Assembly: GCF_043641665.1 (NCBI RefSeq)
Contig: NC_092190.1
Span: 10,255,548 to 10,319,547 of the forward strand
Length of the DNA stretch: 64,000 nt
Source: Enoplosus armatus
Lineage: Eukaryota > Chordata > Actinopteri > Centrarchiformes > Enoplosidae
Reading direction: 5' to 3'
A program made the position numbers and the translations under genes. Every line of letters starts with the position of its first letter. Positions within the stretch are counted from its first letter, which is position 1. Under the pieces are notes generated by a model. It had not been told where the DNA came from, searched no databases, and was given only the letters and a program-made list of their open reading frames with translations. Below are positions 25,111-38,358 of the stretch, piece after piece.

Positions 25111-27714
25111 ACTCAAGACATCAAACGGGTCATGAATATTTACATTTACATTTAAAAAATAATACTAAATAATAACTAATATTATAATAAAATGATAATT
25201 TAAATTAACTTAAATTGCCAACAGCTATCTGCCTGCATGCATATACAAATAACTAGTAATGAGTCTGTATTAGTGCTCAACAAAAAAAAAAACATGAGGA
25301 GATGAACAAAACAAACGAGCCAACCATTTTCACACCACAGAGGATCTGATGAGACGGTTTTGTTGCATGTTCAGAATACAAATTCTGTCTGACAAGTTGT
25401 TGCTGTAAAGTTTTTCATTTCTTTAATTTGCACTGGCAGTTTCTCTTATGGAAGACAGAGACACAAACATGACGTAAAAAATGCACTAAATTGATTAATT
25501 GTTTCAAAACTGATCAGCCAATCAAAGACCACTTAGTCACCAGCTACTCAACATGCTGATTCGACATCTGAAGAGGGTCAACCAGAGCCAACTGCAAAAA
25601 CTAAAAGTGATGGTTGGCCACGCAAGACACTAGTGTCTCATGCTCAAGGAGTGGACTGGGAGGAGTAACGTGTGTTACGCCGTCAGTATGCTTCAACCAA
25701 AGTGCTGCTCGGACGGTAGAGCATCGTCTGACACCCCCTCCCTCCAAAACCTGCATCCAACAGCTTTCTGAAACTGACAAGCCGACAGTTACACCCATTT
25801 CACGGTGATTGGGCAGGTGTGCAGAGGTGAGAGAGTAAGCAGAGTCTCAAGCTCTATTTTTTATTTTATTCTTTTCGTATGCACAAAGTGAAACACTATG
25901 AATGCCATCGTGGAAAGACTGTCTGAAAGTGTGCACTGTACAAAGCAGAAGTAGGAGAAGTACATTAGAGCTGTACATTAAAAAAGAGAGAGACTGGCAG
26001 CAACACAGTTTAGACTAGCAGGCCAATAACAGGCAGGCTGTTATGCAACTGTTTGCCTGGCGTGAGCACAGAGCATCAGCTGTAATGAAAACCAGAGACA
26101 CAGAGGGAGAATAGGCCACTGAAAAGCAGCAAAGCTCCCATCACAACTCCAACCACACCGAGGAGAATTCACTACCCCCCACCCCACCCCACCCCCGGGT
26201 TACCCTTAACAGTAACGGGCTGTTTTTCTGCAAGTACTTTTGGCCTGCTCCACTTTCTTCCCTTTATATATATTTTTTCCTCCTACTTCTCCCCTGCTTC
26301 TTCTCTCTCCTGTCTTTCTGTACATATCTCTCTTCTTTTTCCTCAAGCATGATAGCATGATAGGTTTTTCTCCCTCTGAGCGCTAGCAGAGCAACAACAC
26401 ATTCCTGTCCACATTCCAGCCTCAGGAAAAACAGTGTCCGGAACATAATAAAAGGCCAAGCACGTCATTGCTAGCTGGAACAAAGCTGCGCTGAGGGCAG
26501 GATTGGGCAAATGTGTTTGTGCATAAGAGAAAGAGTCAGTGAGAGGGATGTGTTTGTGTTTACGTGAATCTGTTTTCTCTGTGGTAATGACAGCGTGATG
26601 AGCTTACCCCTCCACCACCAACAACATACCACACAGCCTCCGCCCAGCCACACGACCTGAAATACAAATGAGTGAAAAAGGAGGGGGAAAAAATCATGGC
26701 AGACACACTCTGATCAGCTCATATTTCCAGTTGTACAACCTGTCAGCACATTATATGTTTTCGTTTGTACCATTCCTCTCCTCTGCTTGTTGTTATTGGC
26801 ATTTTGTCTCATTTCTCTTGTGCAATCCAGGTCACAGGAAAATCTCCAGGTCACTGTGACCTTGTCTGGGCTACCTGCGCTCTCGGGTAACTGCTGTTCA
26901 AACATACGCAGTGGACAGTGGCACACAAAGACGGATAGACAGCTAATAAGAAGAGTGCTGGACATTTTGCCGCTGTCCAAGTCTCAGTCTTTCTAACAGC
27001 AGTGGCAGGTTGAAGGTCAGGCCAATTTTAATGGAGTTTTGGCCTTGGTGTATCCTTGGCCGAGAGCCTCTTGACCTCCACATCCTGCCTGGAACAATAT
27101 CACTTTCACTCCCCATCCTCGAAGCCAGCCATCACTCTCCAAGCATGACTGTGACTGATTTCGGTGCAAAAGCCTCCGTGTTGACATTTCCCATCATTCA
27201 TCCCTATTTTTGTCTTTTAATCCATCCAGTCCACTACATTTGCCGCAACCCCCCAAACTCTCAATTTCTAAATGTCTCAAGGTCGTGCGGTAACTGATAC
27301 CGAGAGCTTTCGACCAGCCAATCCATAGCACTGCTATACTGACCTCATCCTGTCCTCCTCAATGTCTGTTGCTCCCCCGACCGCTGGCCCCATCAGCTCC
27401 TCAGGAAGCTAATAATCTCCTTCCTGTATTTGACACAGGACGTGGCGGCCAGCGGAGCCCATGTGTTAAGGGGGTGCATGTGTATGCACAAGGCAGCAAA
27501 GCCAAAACAAAACAAAAAAGTGAAACTGTCTAATAGCCTAAAGCAACAATACTTTATTACTTGAGTCCGCCTCTCAACTTATTTTTCCTGCTTCACTTCA
27601 TATCATATCACCCCTGAAGTATAAACACCAGTATATGTTGGAGAAATCGGCATCTGCCAGGTTTCATACGATTTGCACCAGCTTTTTTAGGAAATGAAAG
27701 TATGTACTTGCGAC

Positions 27715-28765
27715 CAGGGATGGAAAGGGTACTTGAATATTTTACTCTTTAAGTAAAATATTTGTGTAAAAATATACTTAGATCAAGTAAAACATAGATC
27801 TGTTCAAGTAAACGTCAAGTAAACGTTACTGCCAACAATATATTCCTTTTCGGCTGCGCGAGCGTACAACTGATTAACAATTATAAATATACAACCAGAA
27901 GAGAGAACGATACTCAGACAGTTAAACAAAAATGTCCAACAATAAAAAGTGGACACCATGCAAGTGCAACAAGCATTATGGAGCTACTCTACTTATAGAG
28001 TTATGGGCAGAATAAATGAATAAACAATATAAACTCCACCATGGCTTCAGCCTACAAACACACATTAAAGCAGAAAAAGAGCTTGCACAGTTTTTACACA
28101 ACTAATGTATACACATTATATATATATAGAGAGAGAGACATGGCCGAGAGAGTTACAAAAATCTGTGAGTTTGTTGTTGTACTCACCGGCCTCTGCACTG
28201 CAAAGTCAGTGAATGTAGAGTCATGCAACATTGTGGGTGTGTTTGTTTTGGGTCACTTGCGTACTCGTCAGGTGGTGCATTAAATCAGTGATTAATTAAG
28301 GTAGATGCAACCTTTATTTTTTTTTTACCTATGCCGAGGTACAATAATGCTAATCTTAACCCATAATGACGCAATTCTTTATTGCATTGCATTATTTTGA
28401 GTTATTTTTATAAATGGCTGGTGACGGATTTGCAACACCCCCTGACACTCGTTTACATTTAGAGCATGTATGTTTTCCAGCTCTCCGGAGCTCTACCCTG
28501 CGGCCGCAGTCACACCAGCAGCTTCTTCACTGCTGCAGCTACTGATTTGGACCCTTTTCTTTAGGTTCCATCCTAACACAGCCATATCATGACTTTTTCA
28601 TTTTTTATTTACTTTATTTTTTTCTCTGCAACAGATGCGACTTGAAATTTAGCAAAGTACAATACTTGAGCTAAAATAATCCTTAAGTAAAGGTAAAATT
28701 ACTGATTTAGAATACGACTTTGTTGCCGTAACGAGAGTAAATGTAATTCAATATTTCCACCACTG
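27715..28765. mobile_element. hAT-like non-autonomous DNA transposon (~1.05 kb)
   Basis: The left end, CAGGGATGGAAAGGGTAC, and the right end, ATATTTCCACCACTG, are imperfect inverted repeats (CAGNGNTGGAAA). Flanking octamers CTTGCGAC (27707-27714) and TTTGTGAC (28766-28773) agree at 6 of 8 positions, consistent with an old 8-bp target duplication as made by hAT elements. The interior has no transposase-like frame; the longest, at 28041-28283, is 80 codons and unremarkable. It resembles the 'CAGTGGTGGAAAGTAAC' class common in teleosts. Confidence 0.65.
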
Positions 28766-30705
28766 TTTGTGACCCATTTTTAAAGATTTATGTCTTCAGT
28801 AGGAGCAATGGTTGACTTGCACTGTTGGTTGACAAGAGGCAAAATATGGATAACACCAGTCTTATTGTTTATCTTCCTGAAATCAGCTCTGATACACACT
28901 TAACTGTAACAGCAAAAGTCGGGCCACTATCTTTGTCCAAGTGATCTCACAGAGATATTCCACACAGGAAGCATCAAAAGGCCAAAGTTTAACAACCCAC
29001 CAATAAACCAGCAGTTGCTTTAATATGACCCAATATCACACTACCACTCTGTTACGACTTGAGGGACCTATGACTTGTGTCATTAATGGCCACTGCTTAT
29101 CCTGCCTCTTGACCTGGACATCTGTCATAAAAGAGGAAGAAAAAAAGTGAGCCCCACCCATTTCCCCCTCTTTCTCCAGTGCTCATGCCATCTACAAGCA
29201 CATTACTTTACAGCAGGCTAAATGTTGCTAGGCAGCTTCATCTCTTCATTTTTATTGACAGTGCCACTTGTCTTGGTAACAAATACGGCTACTTCATGGT
29301 GACGACAAAAGAATATGACGTGATGAGTAAAAACGCAAAGGCTAATAAATTCTTGTCCCTTCGCTTTCACACGCTCCGCTTCTGTCTCACCCTGCTTCTT
29401 GTTTTCCCTGTAGTGGTCTTGATGTTGTAATCCACACCTGGACAGGCGCCAAACATGTCTGCAGACACCTGCGTCAGACCGACTGAGAAAAACAAGAATG
29501 AAAAGAACAGATCCCACCCCTTCATCCTTCTACTCCCTCTGAGTTTATCTGTGTTTCTCCACACCCCCCACCCCGTACTCTCTGTGAGTTTGAATGGGTC
29601 ATGTGACTTCCTTCCTGTTGTTTTGACCCTGGGGTCAGTCTGCCTCGGGGTCAGTGTACCCCCCCTCCCTTTGTTTATTAAAGACAATCTGAAAATCTCA
29701 GTGTCTTTTGCTCCCCGTCTCTCTCACACACACACACACACACGGCCACATACATACTGAAAGACATGGCAGGACAGACAGTGGGAGAGAGGTGGGCCTC
29801 TGCTGAATCTGATTGAACTTTAGAGGAACTCAATGACCACGCTCTCCTCCTCTTTATGGTGCTCCCCGGCCGACCTTTCTGTCTGTAGAGGACGGCAGAC
29901 TGTGGGGGGTTGGGTGCTGGCCTAACTCAAATAAAGAACACCCTGTTTTGGGTCCAAACATTGACTGTTGGATAAAGCCTACTATTAATATCTGTTAATC
30001 CGTTAGCCACAGGAGATGCATCACATTCTTCCTCAGCCTAGACAGCAGCGTATCAAGAATGTCCTACAAGTTACTCTGTATTTCATGCAGATCTCAGTTG
30101 TCTAGGGCAACCACTTTTTTTGGCGGCTTTCAAATGAGTAGAAGGTGTTGAGGTCAGTACAAACAATCCAATCCAAGGTCATCAGAACATAAAGTGCTCC
30201 CAGAATCCCTCTGTATTATCTCCTGAATTATCAAAGGTCCTGCTATCTCACAGTTTTCCCACAGCAGCAGGCTTCTGTTCCTATCTAAACACCATTCACG
30301 ACACTTGGCCAATTCAGAACAGGCGTCAGAAGGCCCACGGTGGATCCAGTGTGTTGTCATGGTTACAGATAAGGCTGTGCGTTATCACTCTCTTCAGCTA
30401 TGGAAAGCACATGACCATGAATTGTAGTACAATTGGTGTATGTGTGTATTTGCGCACGTGTGTGTGATTATAGACACAGTGGCAGCGTCACTGGCTGCAT
30501 GAACAGAATTCTTGAAGAAGAAAAGAAAGGACATTCGTGCAAAGAGAATTACACTCACTGAACTTATCACCGATCTCATAGTCACCTCAAAAAAGAGTGT
30601 ATTAAAAAAAAACCTCTCTTCACTTATCAGCAGAAACTTTCCTGTCAACGATGAACTGGTATTTGCTCTGAGGGAAGAACACTCTGTCTTGCTCTATGTT
30701 TAATC

Positions 30706-30708
<3 letters not shown>

Positions 30709-30744
<36 letters not shown>
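30709..30744. repeat. (GT)n followed by (GC)n
   Basis: About 13 GT units run directly into five GC units, GCGCGCGCGC. This alternating purine-pyrimidine tract is a favoured Z-DNA former. Confidence 0.9.
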
Positions 30745-30745
<1 letters not shown>

Positions 30746-33030
30746 TGGTAAAAGTTTTTCACTCCATGTACTTCGGCTGATTGAGAGGAAGGTGTGTTCT
30801 CCACACTGCTTTGACAGCTCTGGGGAACGCAGGGTGCTAAACAGTCCAAATTAAACCCGCCTTCAACTGCGTAATGTTCTGTTCCCAGCCTGGAAACGAT
30901 GAGCCCTCTGGCACAGTGGCAAACATAAGTTTGAGTTCTTCACCTTATCCAAGCAGAGCAAGGTGACCTACAAGCGTCATGTCAGCCATTTGTGCAACCA
31001 GAAGAGTTGAGAAGACAACTTTCTCCTTGCTAAGCATGTGTGTTACCACTCATGTGGGAGATAGAGATACAGACTGAGATAGAGAAACAAACACAGATAA
31101 ATAAGCCTCTTTTTCAGAAATGTGTAACACTGCTGGATTCATCTATCTGTACACGTAATGGCTTTGTGGCTGCAAACATTTGTCTGTAATGTAAATGTTC
31201 TGTAATAGCTAAATGCAAACATGACAGAATCTTGACAGCTACCAATAATGTTAACTAAGCACAACAAGCTCACGATGATTATTCCCTTATTGGCAAACTG
31301 TTCCTTTAATGTGATGGCATTTAATTCAGATTTAAGCTTTTACTTGGTCCTAAGACTGTCATTGTGACTTTTACGGAAAAGTTACTCAGACACTTCAGCA
31401 AGCATGCATGTACAACTGCCAGCACATTTACGTAATGGAGTGCGTGTCTGAGAAGGGCTATACATAAACAGAGACTACTGCATGCAAACACAGCAAACAT
31501 TTTAATGCTTTTAGGAATGTGGCTATGGGCCCAGAAACTAGCCACAGTGTTTTTAGAGCACATGGGAGTTCAGTGTACTATGAAGTTGAGGGTTATGCAG
31601 TTGAAGGTGGAGGAGCTGCTGTATGAGCGGTGGGGCTCTCTTGGGTGAGAGCGGGCCTCTGTTTGCACAGCGTACACACTTGAGTGGAGTCAGTCAGCAG
31701 CCAGCAAACACTAACCTCAACACCACGCTCTCTGTCTGTCATTCTCTCTTCCCATTGTCAAGTCTCAGGGGCAAGATGCGATTTGTTTACTCATTATATG
31801 ACCAGGGAGACTTCTCAATTGAGAATGACTGAATGACTGGCAGTTGTCCATTAATTTCTAGTAACTGGACAAAATAACCACACACCTCTGACGTTTGTTT
31901 GCTGTTGTAATTAATGCATAAAATGGACGTAGAGGCTTCAGTGGCGAAAGAGCGTTGGATTTGTGTAACCAATAAAAATAGTCAAATGGCCCAATGAGAA
32001 CAATTCAGCAAATTGAATTTGTGTGTTTGACATAAGCAAGAATTTGGACATCTGAATCAAGGAAGCAATGGCAAGCGTAACCTGGAGGTTTAAAAGCAGT
32101 CTGTAGGGGAATGGTGAGTAGAAATGTGGCCATAAATGAAACACAGAGATGTGGAGATCATCAGATAAGTGTGTATGAGAGAAACTTAACTTACGTGTTG
32201 CTGCTGGTAAAAATGCATTTTTTTGTTTAGTTTGAACTTATTGGGTTAACTTATGTCGAAAACAGGAACAGCATAATGAATTGAATTATGGCCACAGAAG
32301 TTGCACAGTTTAGGTTCCCTAACTGTCATTATTTCTATACTTCCCTTTTGTGTTCCGTGTAATCATTACACAACACTTGATTTGAATGGCGACCATGGCG
32401 AAACACAGAAATAGGCAGGTCATAGTAGACCTTAGATTCAATGAAATCCTGTTTGATATGCTATCTTGTGTAATGTGGAGCAGAAGTTGTAAAATGTCTG
32501 GCTTGCAATGTCCACAAACAAAGACAAACAAATGCTAATTGCCATTGCAAGTGATCATGCACACAACTGCCAACTGTGATGTTATTATTATATTATAATA
32601 ATATATGCAATTATTTTATTGTCTTTTTCTGAGCTATTTCACACATGAGAGGACGCCTCGGGGCTGCTGCAAACTTTAAATATTTCTATTTAACAAGAGG
32701 CAAACCTCTCAAAGATTATAAAACGACTGCACATTTACTGTAGATCTGAAATATGGTTTTCACATTTTCATTCCTCTCCCAACCCCCCATCTTGTATCCC
32801 TACCAGATGGGTTGCAACCTCCATGTGGAGAGCCAGTGCTGTAAAGTGCAACAGTTTAATTCAAGCACACTCATAAATGCTCAACACAGTGGATCTTTCC
32901 ATCTTTCTGTTCTGGTTTGTAATAATAATACAGCAAATCTAATACACGTTTTTAATCCTAAAGCCTTTTTCCTATACCAATAACCTAAAGAGCAGGCATT
33001 ACAGTGGACAGAGGATTGGGTAGAGCTTGA

Positions 33031-33060
33031 GTGTGTGCGTGTGTGTGTGTGTGTGTGTGT
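33031..33060. repeat. (GT)n microsatellite
   Basis: A GT run with one C interruption. It is an intergenic simple repeat. Confidence 0.9.
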
Positions 33061-35859
33061 CTTTGCATGTGTCACCCGTAACAGAAGAGCAGTGTGCCAT
33101 GCCGGCTGTATACTAATCTAGCAGATCTAGTGGGGATATGCTGATTAGGATCAGACTGCACTGATAGGATGAGGAGATAAGAACCATCAACTGGGAGGAC
33201 TTGAACTGGAACGGTGCCAGTACTCACACACACCTTGCATGCAAAGACAGTGGATGGTTGGAAGACCGGAGGACCACATGGACAAAAATAACACACTTTT
33301 AGTTAGCATGCCTGCTCCGCTGTCTTGTATGCAAATATTGTGTGCAAATACTGTGTCAATGCCGCAAATGTGTCAAGAGGGTTGTGAACGTGTACGGAAA
33401 TGTGGACAGCCATGTTTGCTAATGTGTTCTCAGTACTACTAGTGCTGCTGGAGTTTTTGACCTCTTCAGCCTTTTCCCTCTTCCATGCACCTTGAAAGAA
33501 GGTGAAGAAATCCCTTCTCTGCTTCTACTGCCTCTCCTCATGTTTTCGGTCACTCTTCACCGCTAAACTAACTAACAGAGGCATAATCCTGTAAGAATAA
33601 CGTTTAGGAAAATCTAATTGAAAGCCACAATTACAAATTTATATCAAATAAATACATTTTCTCATTGCCAAAGTGGTACTCTCAGGCTGTTAATAGCCTT
33701 TAAGCAGCTCCACCTATTAACAAAATTGAACATATTATTTAAACCATGTCATCCAAAAAACATATTTATGGAGCTTGTTGAGAGCTACATTTTCTAATAG
33801 TCTACACATCCATGCACACATATACAGTGTCTCCCACTGTCACACACAACCAGCAATATTGATTTGTGTGTACGTGTGGGTGTGAGCACATGTGTCTTTG
33901 TGTGCTTGTCAGGTCGTAAACATTCATTTTCTTGACAGACAATGAATGCAATGGCCTGTCGGTGACTCAAAGGTAAATTAGGATGGACCAAGCAGCTCAT
34001 TGTAGCACCATTCAGCAGCTCCTCCTTCACCCATAAAGAGGAGCCAGCCGTGCTAATCGAATTACTGATACCTCTTAAGTAGGGCAATTATGAGATTTAA
34101 TTGGTTGGCAAATGGTTGATTAGATTGTTAACAAATGCTTGATTAAAAAAGTGTTACAGCACTATGCGGTGCTGATTGTCATTCACACTTGGGGGAGGGT
34201 AGGCATGAGGGGAAGTCAGATCTTTTTAAATAAACACAGGTCCATGTGTATATGTGGGATCAAAAGAAAATGGTAGGGCGTTTTCCTCTCCACATTTGTC
34301 ACTGTGCCTCCTGCAGATGTTAAGTGTATAAATTGTCTGGGGTTTTCTCTAATCTTTCATGTTACTGCTGACAGCAGAGACAAATGAAGGGAGAAAGCTC
34401 GGCCACCACACAAAGGCGAGGAGGCCCACGGGACGAAGCCGGGAAACATCTTCTTCCCTCTTGATCAGGCTTCATTGCATGCTGAGCATTTGCATATTCC
34501 TGAGATTTCACTGCATACATGTCTCTCTTCTGAATTCATGGAAGGCATGTAGAGATCCATGGAGTCGATCAGTATTTTCACAAACCCCCCACTGAGCGAG
34601 CGAGCTGGAACGGCATTTGGAATTTCCTCCTGCAGCACTCTTCACAGGCATATAGACCACAGTATAGAGTGCCATATGTTTGCTTTTGTGAGCGCAGTGG
34701 GTTGTTAATGTAAACATGACATACTGCAAGGGGAGATCCTTTGAGAGACGGCCCAAGGCAGCACAATGGTTAAGTTGCTCTGACAAGGCCTCCCGTTGTC
34801 AAGGAAACGATACATAGGTTATTGACATAATTTTTAGAGTTCCCAGGAATCCTACATTTGCATAGTTTTGTCAATTTCCTTGATGCATCTCTGGTTGAGC
34901 GACGGGACATAAAAGCACCTGATGCTACATCAATACCATCTTAACATACGGTATGTAACTTATGAGAGCAAAAAGATTAGTGGTAGGTGGTCTGTTTTTT
35001 CTTTATTCCTTTTTCAATTTCTCCTAATACATTTATGAAATCTGCACTTCACAGGTCTGTGTCTGTAGCCACATTACAGACAATTACACCTAATTACTGT
35101 TTCCTCTTGAGCCCCTATGAGTACCTCACCGGACACACAGATATGCGTGTATGTGCATGCACCCCTGCCCCTGACTATATGAGTGAAAAAGTGTGTCTCG
35201 GTCTGTCTGACCTCGTCAGCAATATAGAGCCGTGTTAATTGCCATGTTAATTAGCTTTATCATCAAAGACCGCCTTGGTGTCTGCGGATCTGCTGACTGC
35301 TGGGTAAAAGCGGAAAAGAGGGAGGATGATTTCAGCGGCTGCCGTCTGGATTCAGGGAGGGAGGAGCAGACAGGATTCATCTTCTGTTACTGATCTGCTG
35401 TCGATGATTTATCACTTTGTTTTCCTTTTCTAAAAGCATATGAGCATGGGATCATTGTGGTTCTACATCAAGACACAGAAAGCAAGAGAGTCTACTGGTT
35501 GTTTATCAAGTTCAGATGGGGGAAAGGATTTCCATGGTGGGCATGTTGAGAGTGCATATGTTTGCTGAGCTATTGACACAATACCTGCCTCTGCATGGGG
35601 GCTGATGAGAACTGTGTTTGTTGATAGTTTTTGGGGTGAGTGCAAAGAGTCATTACCCTATAACATATACCATTTTGTGAGACATTTGTCAGACATTGTT
35701 CTCTGCAGTTCCACTACACAACATTCTTCCACCAGAAGTAAATTAAAAGTCATCGTATTAGAATAATAAAAAAAAGAAGCAATAATCATATTAATATTCT
35801 ACATTTATTCCTATGAAATATGTTTATTTCATGAAAGCTTGAACCCTTCAGCAGTTTAC

Positions 35860-36440
35860 AGAGTACTTACAGGAGCTACACCCGAACTTCCTGCTACATT
35901 AATTATTAAATGTTCTTAAAGGGATCATTCAGAATGACCACACTTACATTTGATACTTGAATGCAAGACTTTTCACTGATCATTTCAATTAGAATCGCTT
36001 TTTACTTAAAGCTGCATTAATTCTTAATTTGTTTTGTTTTTGGCGACTTGAAAACACAGCCTCGACATTGATGATGACCTTATAACATTTATGGCAAAAA
36101 GGTCACTGTTTATGCATCCAGCAGACCAACATTAGCATTTATTTTGAGTCATTTCCTGCCACCTGGCGAATCTCCAGTCCAATATTCATTCTAGCTCGGC
36201 ATCCACTAACACCTGTGACGAATCTCTGTTTAATTGTTCCACTATGTTTACCAGTTATATGCTAACTCTGTCTGTCTGCGGTTTGGTGCGGGGCAGGTAG
36301 CGTTCAGTTAGTTTATCACAGTTTGTTTGGCTAAAACATCTGCCTTCTGTGGCCGCAAAGAAGGTTGAAAACCAACAATGAAAACGTTTAGAGCTGAGAG
36401 GTGTAGCTTAGAGCTGAAGTGTAGCTTTAAGAACATGATT
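35860..36440. repeat. Possible old interspersed repeat
   Basis: Phrases such as TGTCTGCGGTTTGGTGCGGG followed by GCAGGTAGCGTTCAGTTAG read like a repeat family common in percomorph fish. I found no second copy in this window and no clear termini, so this is a weak call. Confidence 0.25.
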
Positions 36441-37124
36441 TGAGTGTTGTGCACATAGGGTGTCGGCTGTGTGAATGCAAGAGTCTGTTCTTGTGTAACT
36501 TTCGAAGGCTGATCTGATTTGATGGATGTGTCTGGAGAGACAGACCTCCAAGTCGTTAATTGAAAATTGAGACAGTGTTGAGATGATGTTATTGATTTTC
36601 ACACTCTCAGCTAGCAGCATACGGAAGTCTTTGCGCAAAATGGGTGAAGAGGTTAAGAGGGAACAACAGTGGGGTCAAAGGAGGATAGAGAAAACAGGAT
36701 GGGGGAGGACGGAGAGCAGAGAGGGCAAAAAGAGGGGAGAAGGGGATCATGAGGTTAGGGTAGGCAGTAAAGTGAGGTTGAAATATGGACATTATGGGGC
36801 CTTTAAATGCCTGGAAAAGAACAGCTTCATGTATGTTACGAGCATAACCCAAAACCTGTGGCTATCATAAAGCCGGTGAAGGCTCACAGCTAAGGGAACG
36901 ACCCTTCTAACCTGTGCCTTTTCTTCGCAACATCGATCAGACTAGAGCAAGCCAGTCCCCGGGCTGTTTATAAGTCAACATAAACCTACAAGCCCTCCAA
37001 CCAGTGCTCAAGTAATCAATAGAGGTAGAAATGGTGTTTACTCCCGTGTTCCTCGGCCGCTGGAATGTCTCAGATGGAGAGACTTTGATCTGCTTCCTCT
37101 CTCTTGCTTTTTTTCTCTTTGTCA

Positions 37125-37126
<2 letters not shown>

Positions 37127-37167
<41 letters not shown>
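37127..37167. repeat. (CA)n microsatellite
   Basis: A perfect CA run of about 20 units. The Cys/Val-rich and His/Thr-rich frames across it are artefacts. Confidence 0.96.
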
Positions 37168-37169
<2 letters not shown>

Positions 37170-38126
37170 CTATAGACACAAAGACAAACAGTAAGGTATG
37201 TCAGTCTGTCTCTGGTGAGTTCGTAAAGGTGGTTTGTTGACCAAAACAAGCACATATGATCAATACCTTGCCTTTTCCTTCTCATTGTGCAAGCCGCATA
37301 CAGTATGTTCCCTCTTTCCCAACATCCCCACCCACCCTGTTGAGCAACCATTCTGTCCTTCCTAGGAACAATAACAATCTGGTTTGATCCAGCACGAGAT
37401 GTTGCTAACATTTTATGCAAATACTGTGTGGATACATCAGTTTTTTGTTTGTCAGAATGGCAAGACTCCAGGATACTGTGAATGGGAACTTTGTGTTCAG
37501 TTGAACTGAGCACAGACCAGTAGGTGCAACCAAAAAGTTGTTACTAGTGCATCCTTGTTTCTTATAGTTTATTTACATATGAACATAATGAACATAGTTT
37601 ATTTAAATGGCCCTCTGCATGTGGTGCAGCGTTTTTTTTCCTGCGGTCACATGCACTTATCATCACCTGGTGCACAACAAGACCCAGCTGACTGTTCATC
37701 AAGTCCCACTCCCCTTAGTTACCGTTGCTATGCCAGTCCAGCTTTCCATTCTAGCATGGCACATATGCAGTTTACCATTCAAAATTCATAGCATTTTCGA
37801 TTTCAGACAAAGGTAGACAAAAGCAAGCTTGTCACGTTTTGCCAGAAATGGTTGCATTTGCTGGCTAAAATAACAATTGCTAGCAGATTTATCAGTTCTA
37901 GCTATCTTAATGTTAACCACATGGGCTGGTTGAAAAAGCTGTCTCCAACTGGCTCATTTTATATCAAGAATCCTGCAAAAAAGGGTCTTAAATATGCATT
38001 TAATGGTTACATACAGGATAGCACACTAAAACACTAAGCCAAAGCTACATGTTCCACGTCAGCATCCTCACTAGATGATGATCCATGTGTGAGACGTAGA
38101 AATAGAAGAGCAGAATTGGACCTGTG

Positions 38127-38358
38127 TAGGCCTTTTTCACATTTTGACTTGTCATAGTAGGAGAGGCAATGACAACAATGATTCTGTTTTATTCAAGTGT
38201 CGCAATAAGACATGACAATGCAACAGTGAGCAAGCATGCACAATACCAGGACCCTGAAAGCAAAGCAGCTAAATGGAATTCAGCCACTATTGATTATTAT
38301 CTACACCTATGATTTTCCTACTGTGACATGTCAAAATGTCTTCTGTGAAAGAGGCCTA
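38127..38358. mobile_element. TIR-bearing MITE, copy 1
   Basis: It begins TAGGCCTTTTTCACATTTTG followed by ACTTGTCA. It ends TGACATGTCAAAATG followed by TCTTCTGTGAAAGAGGCCTA. The ends are inverted repeats of roughly 30 bp. A second, diverged copy at 61446-61710 shares both ends and the middle (CACAATACCAGGAC, GAATGGAATTCAGCCA-like). The outer TA on each side suggests a TA target duplication. There is no coding capacity. Confidence 0.75.
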
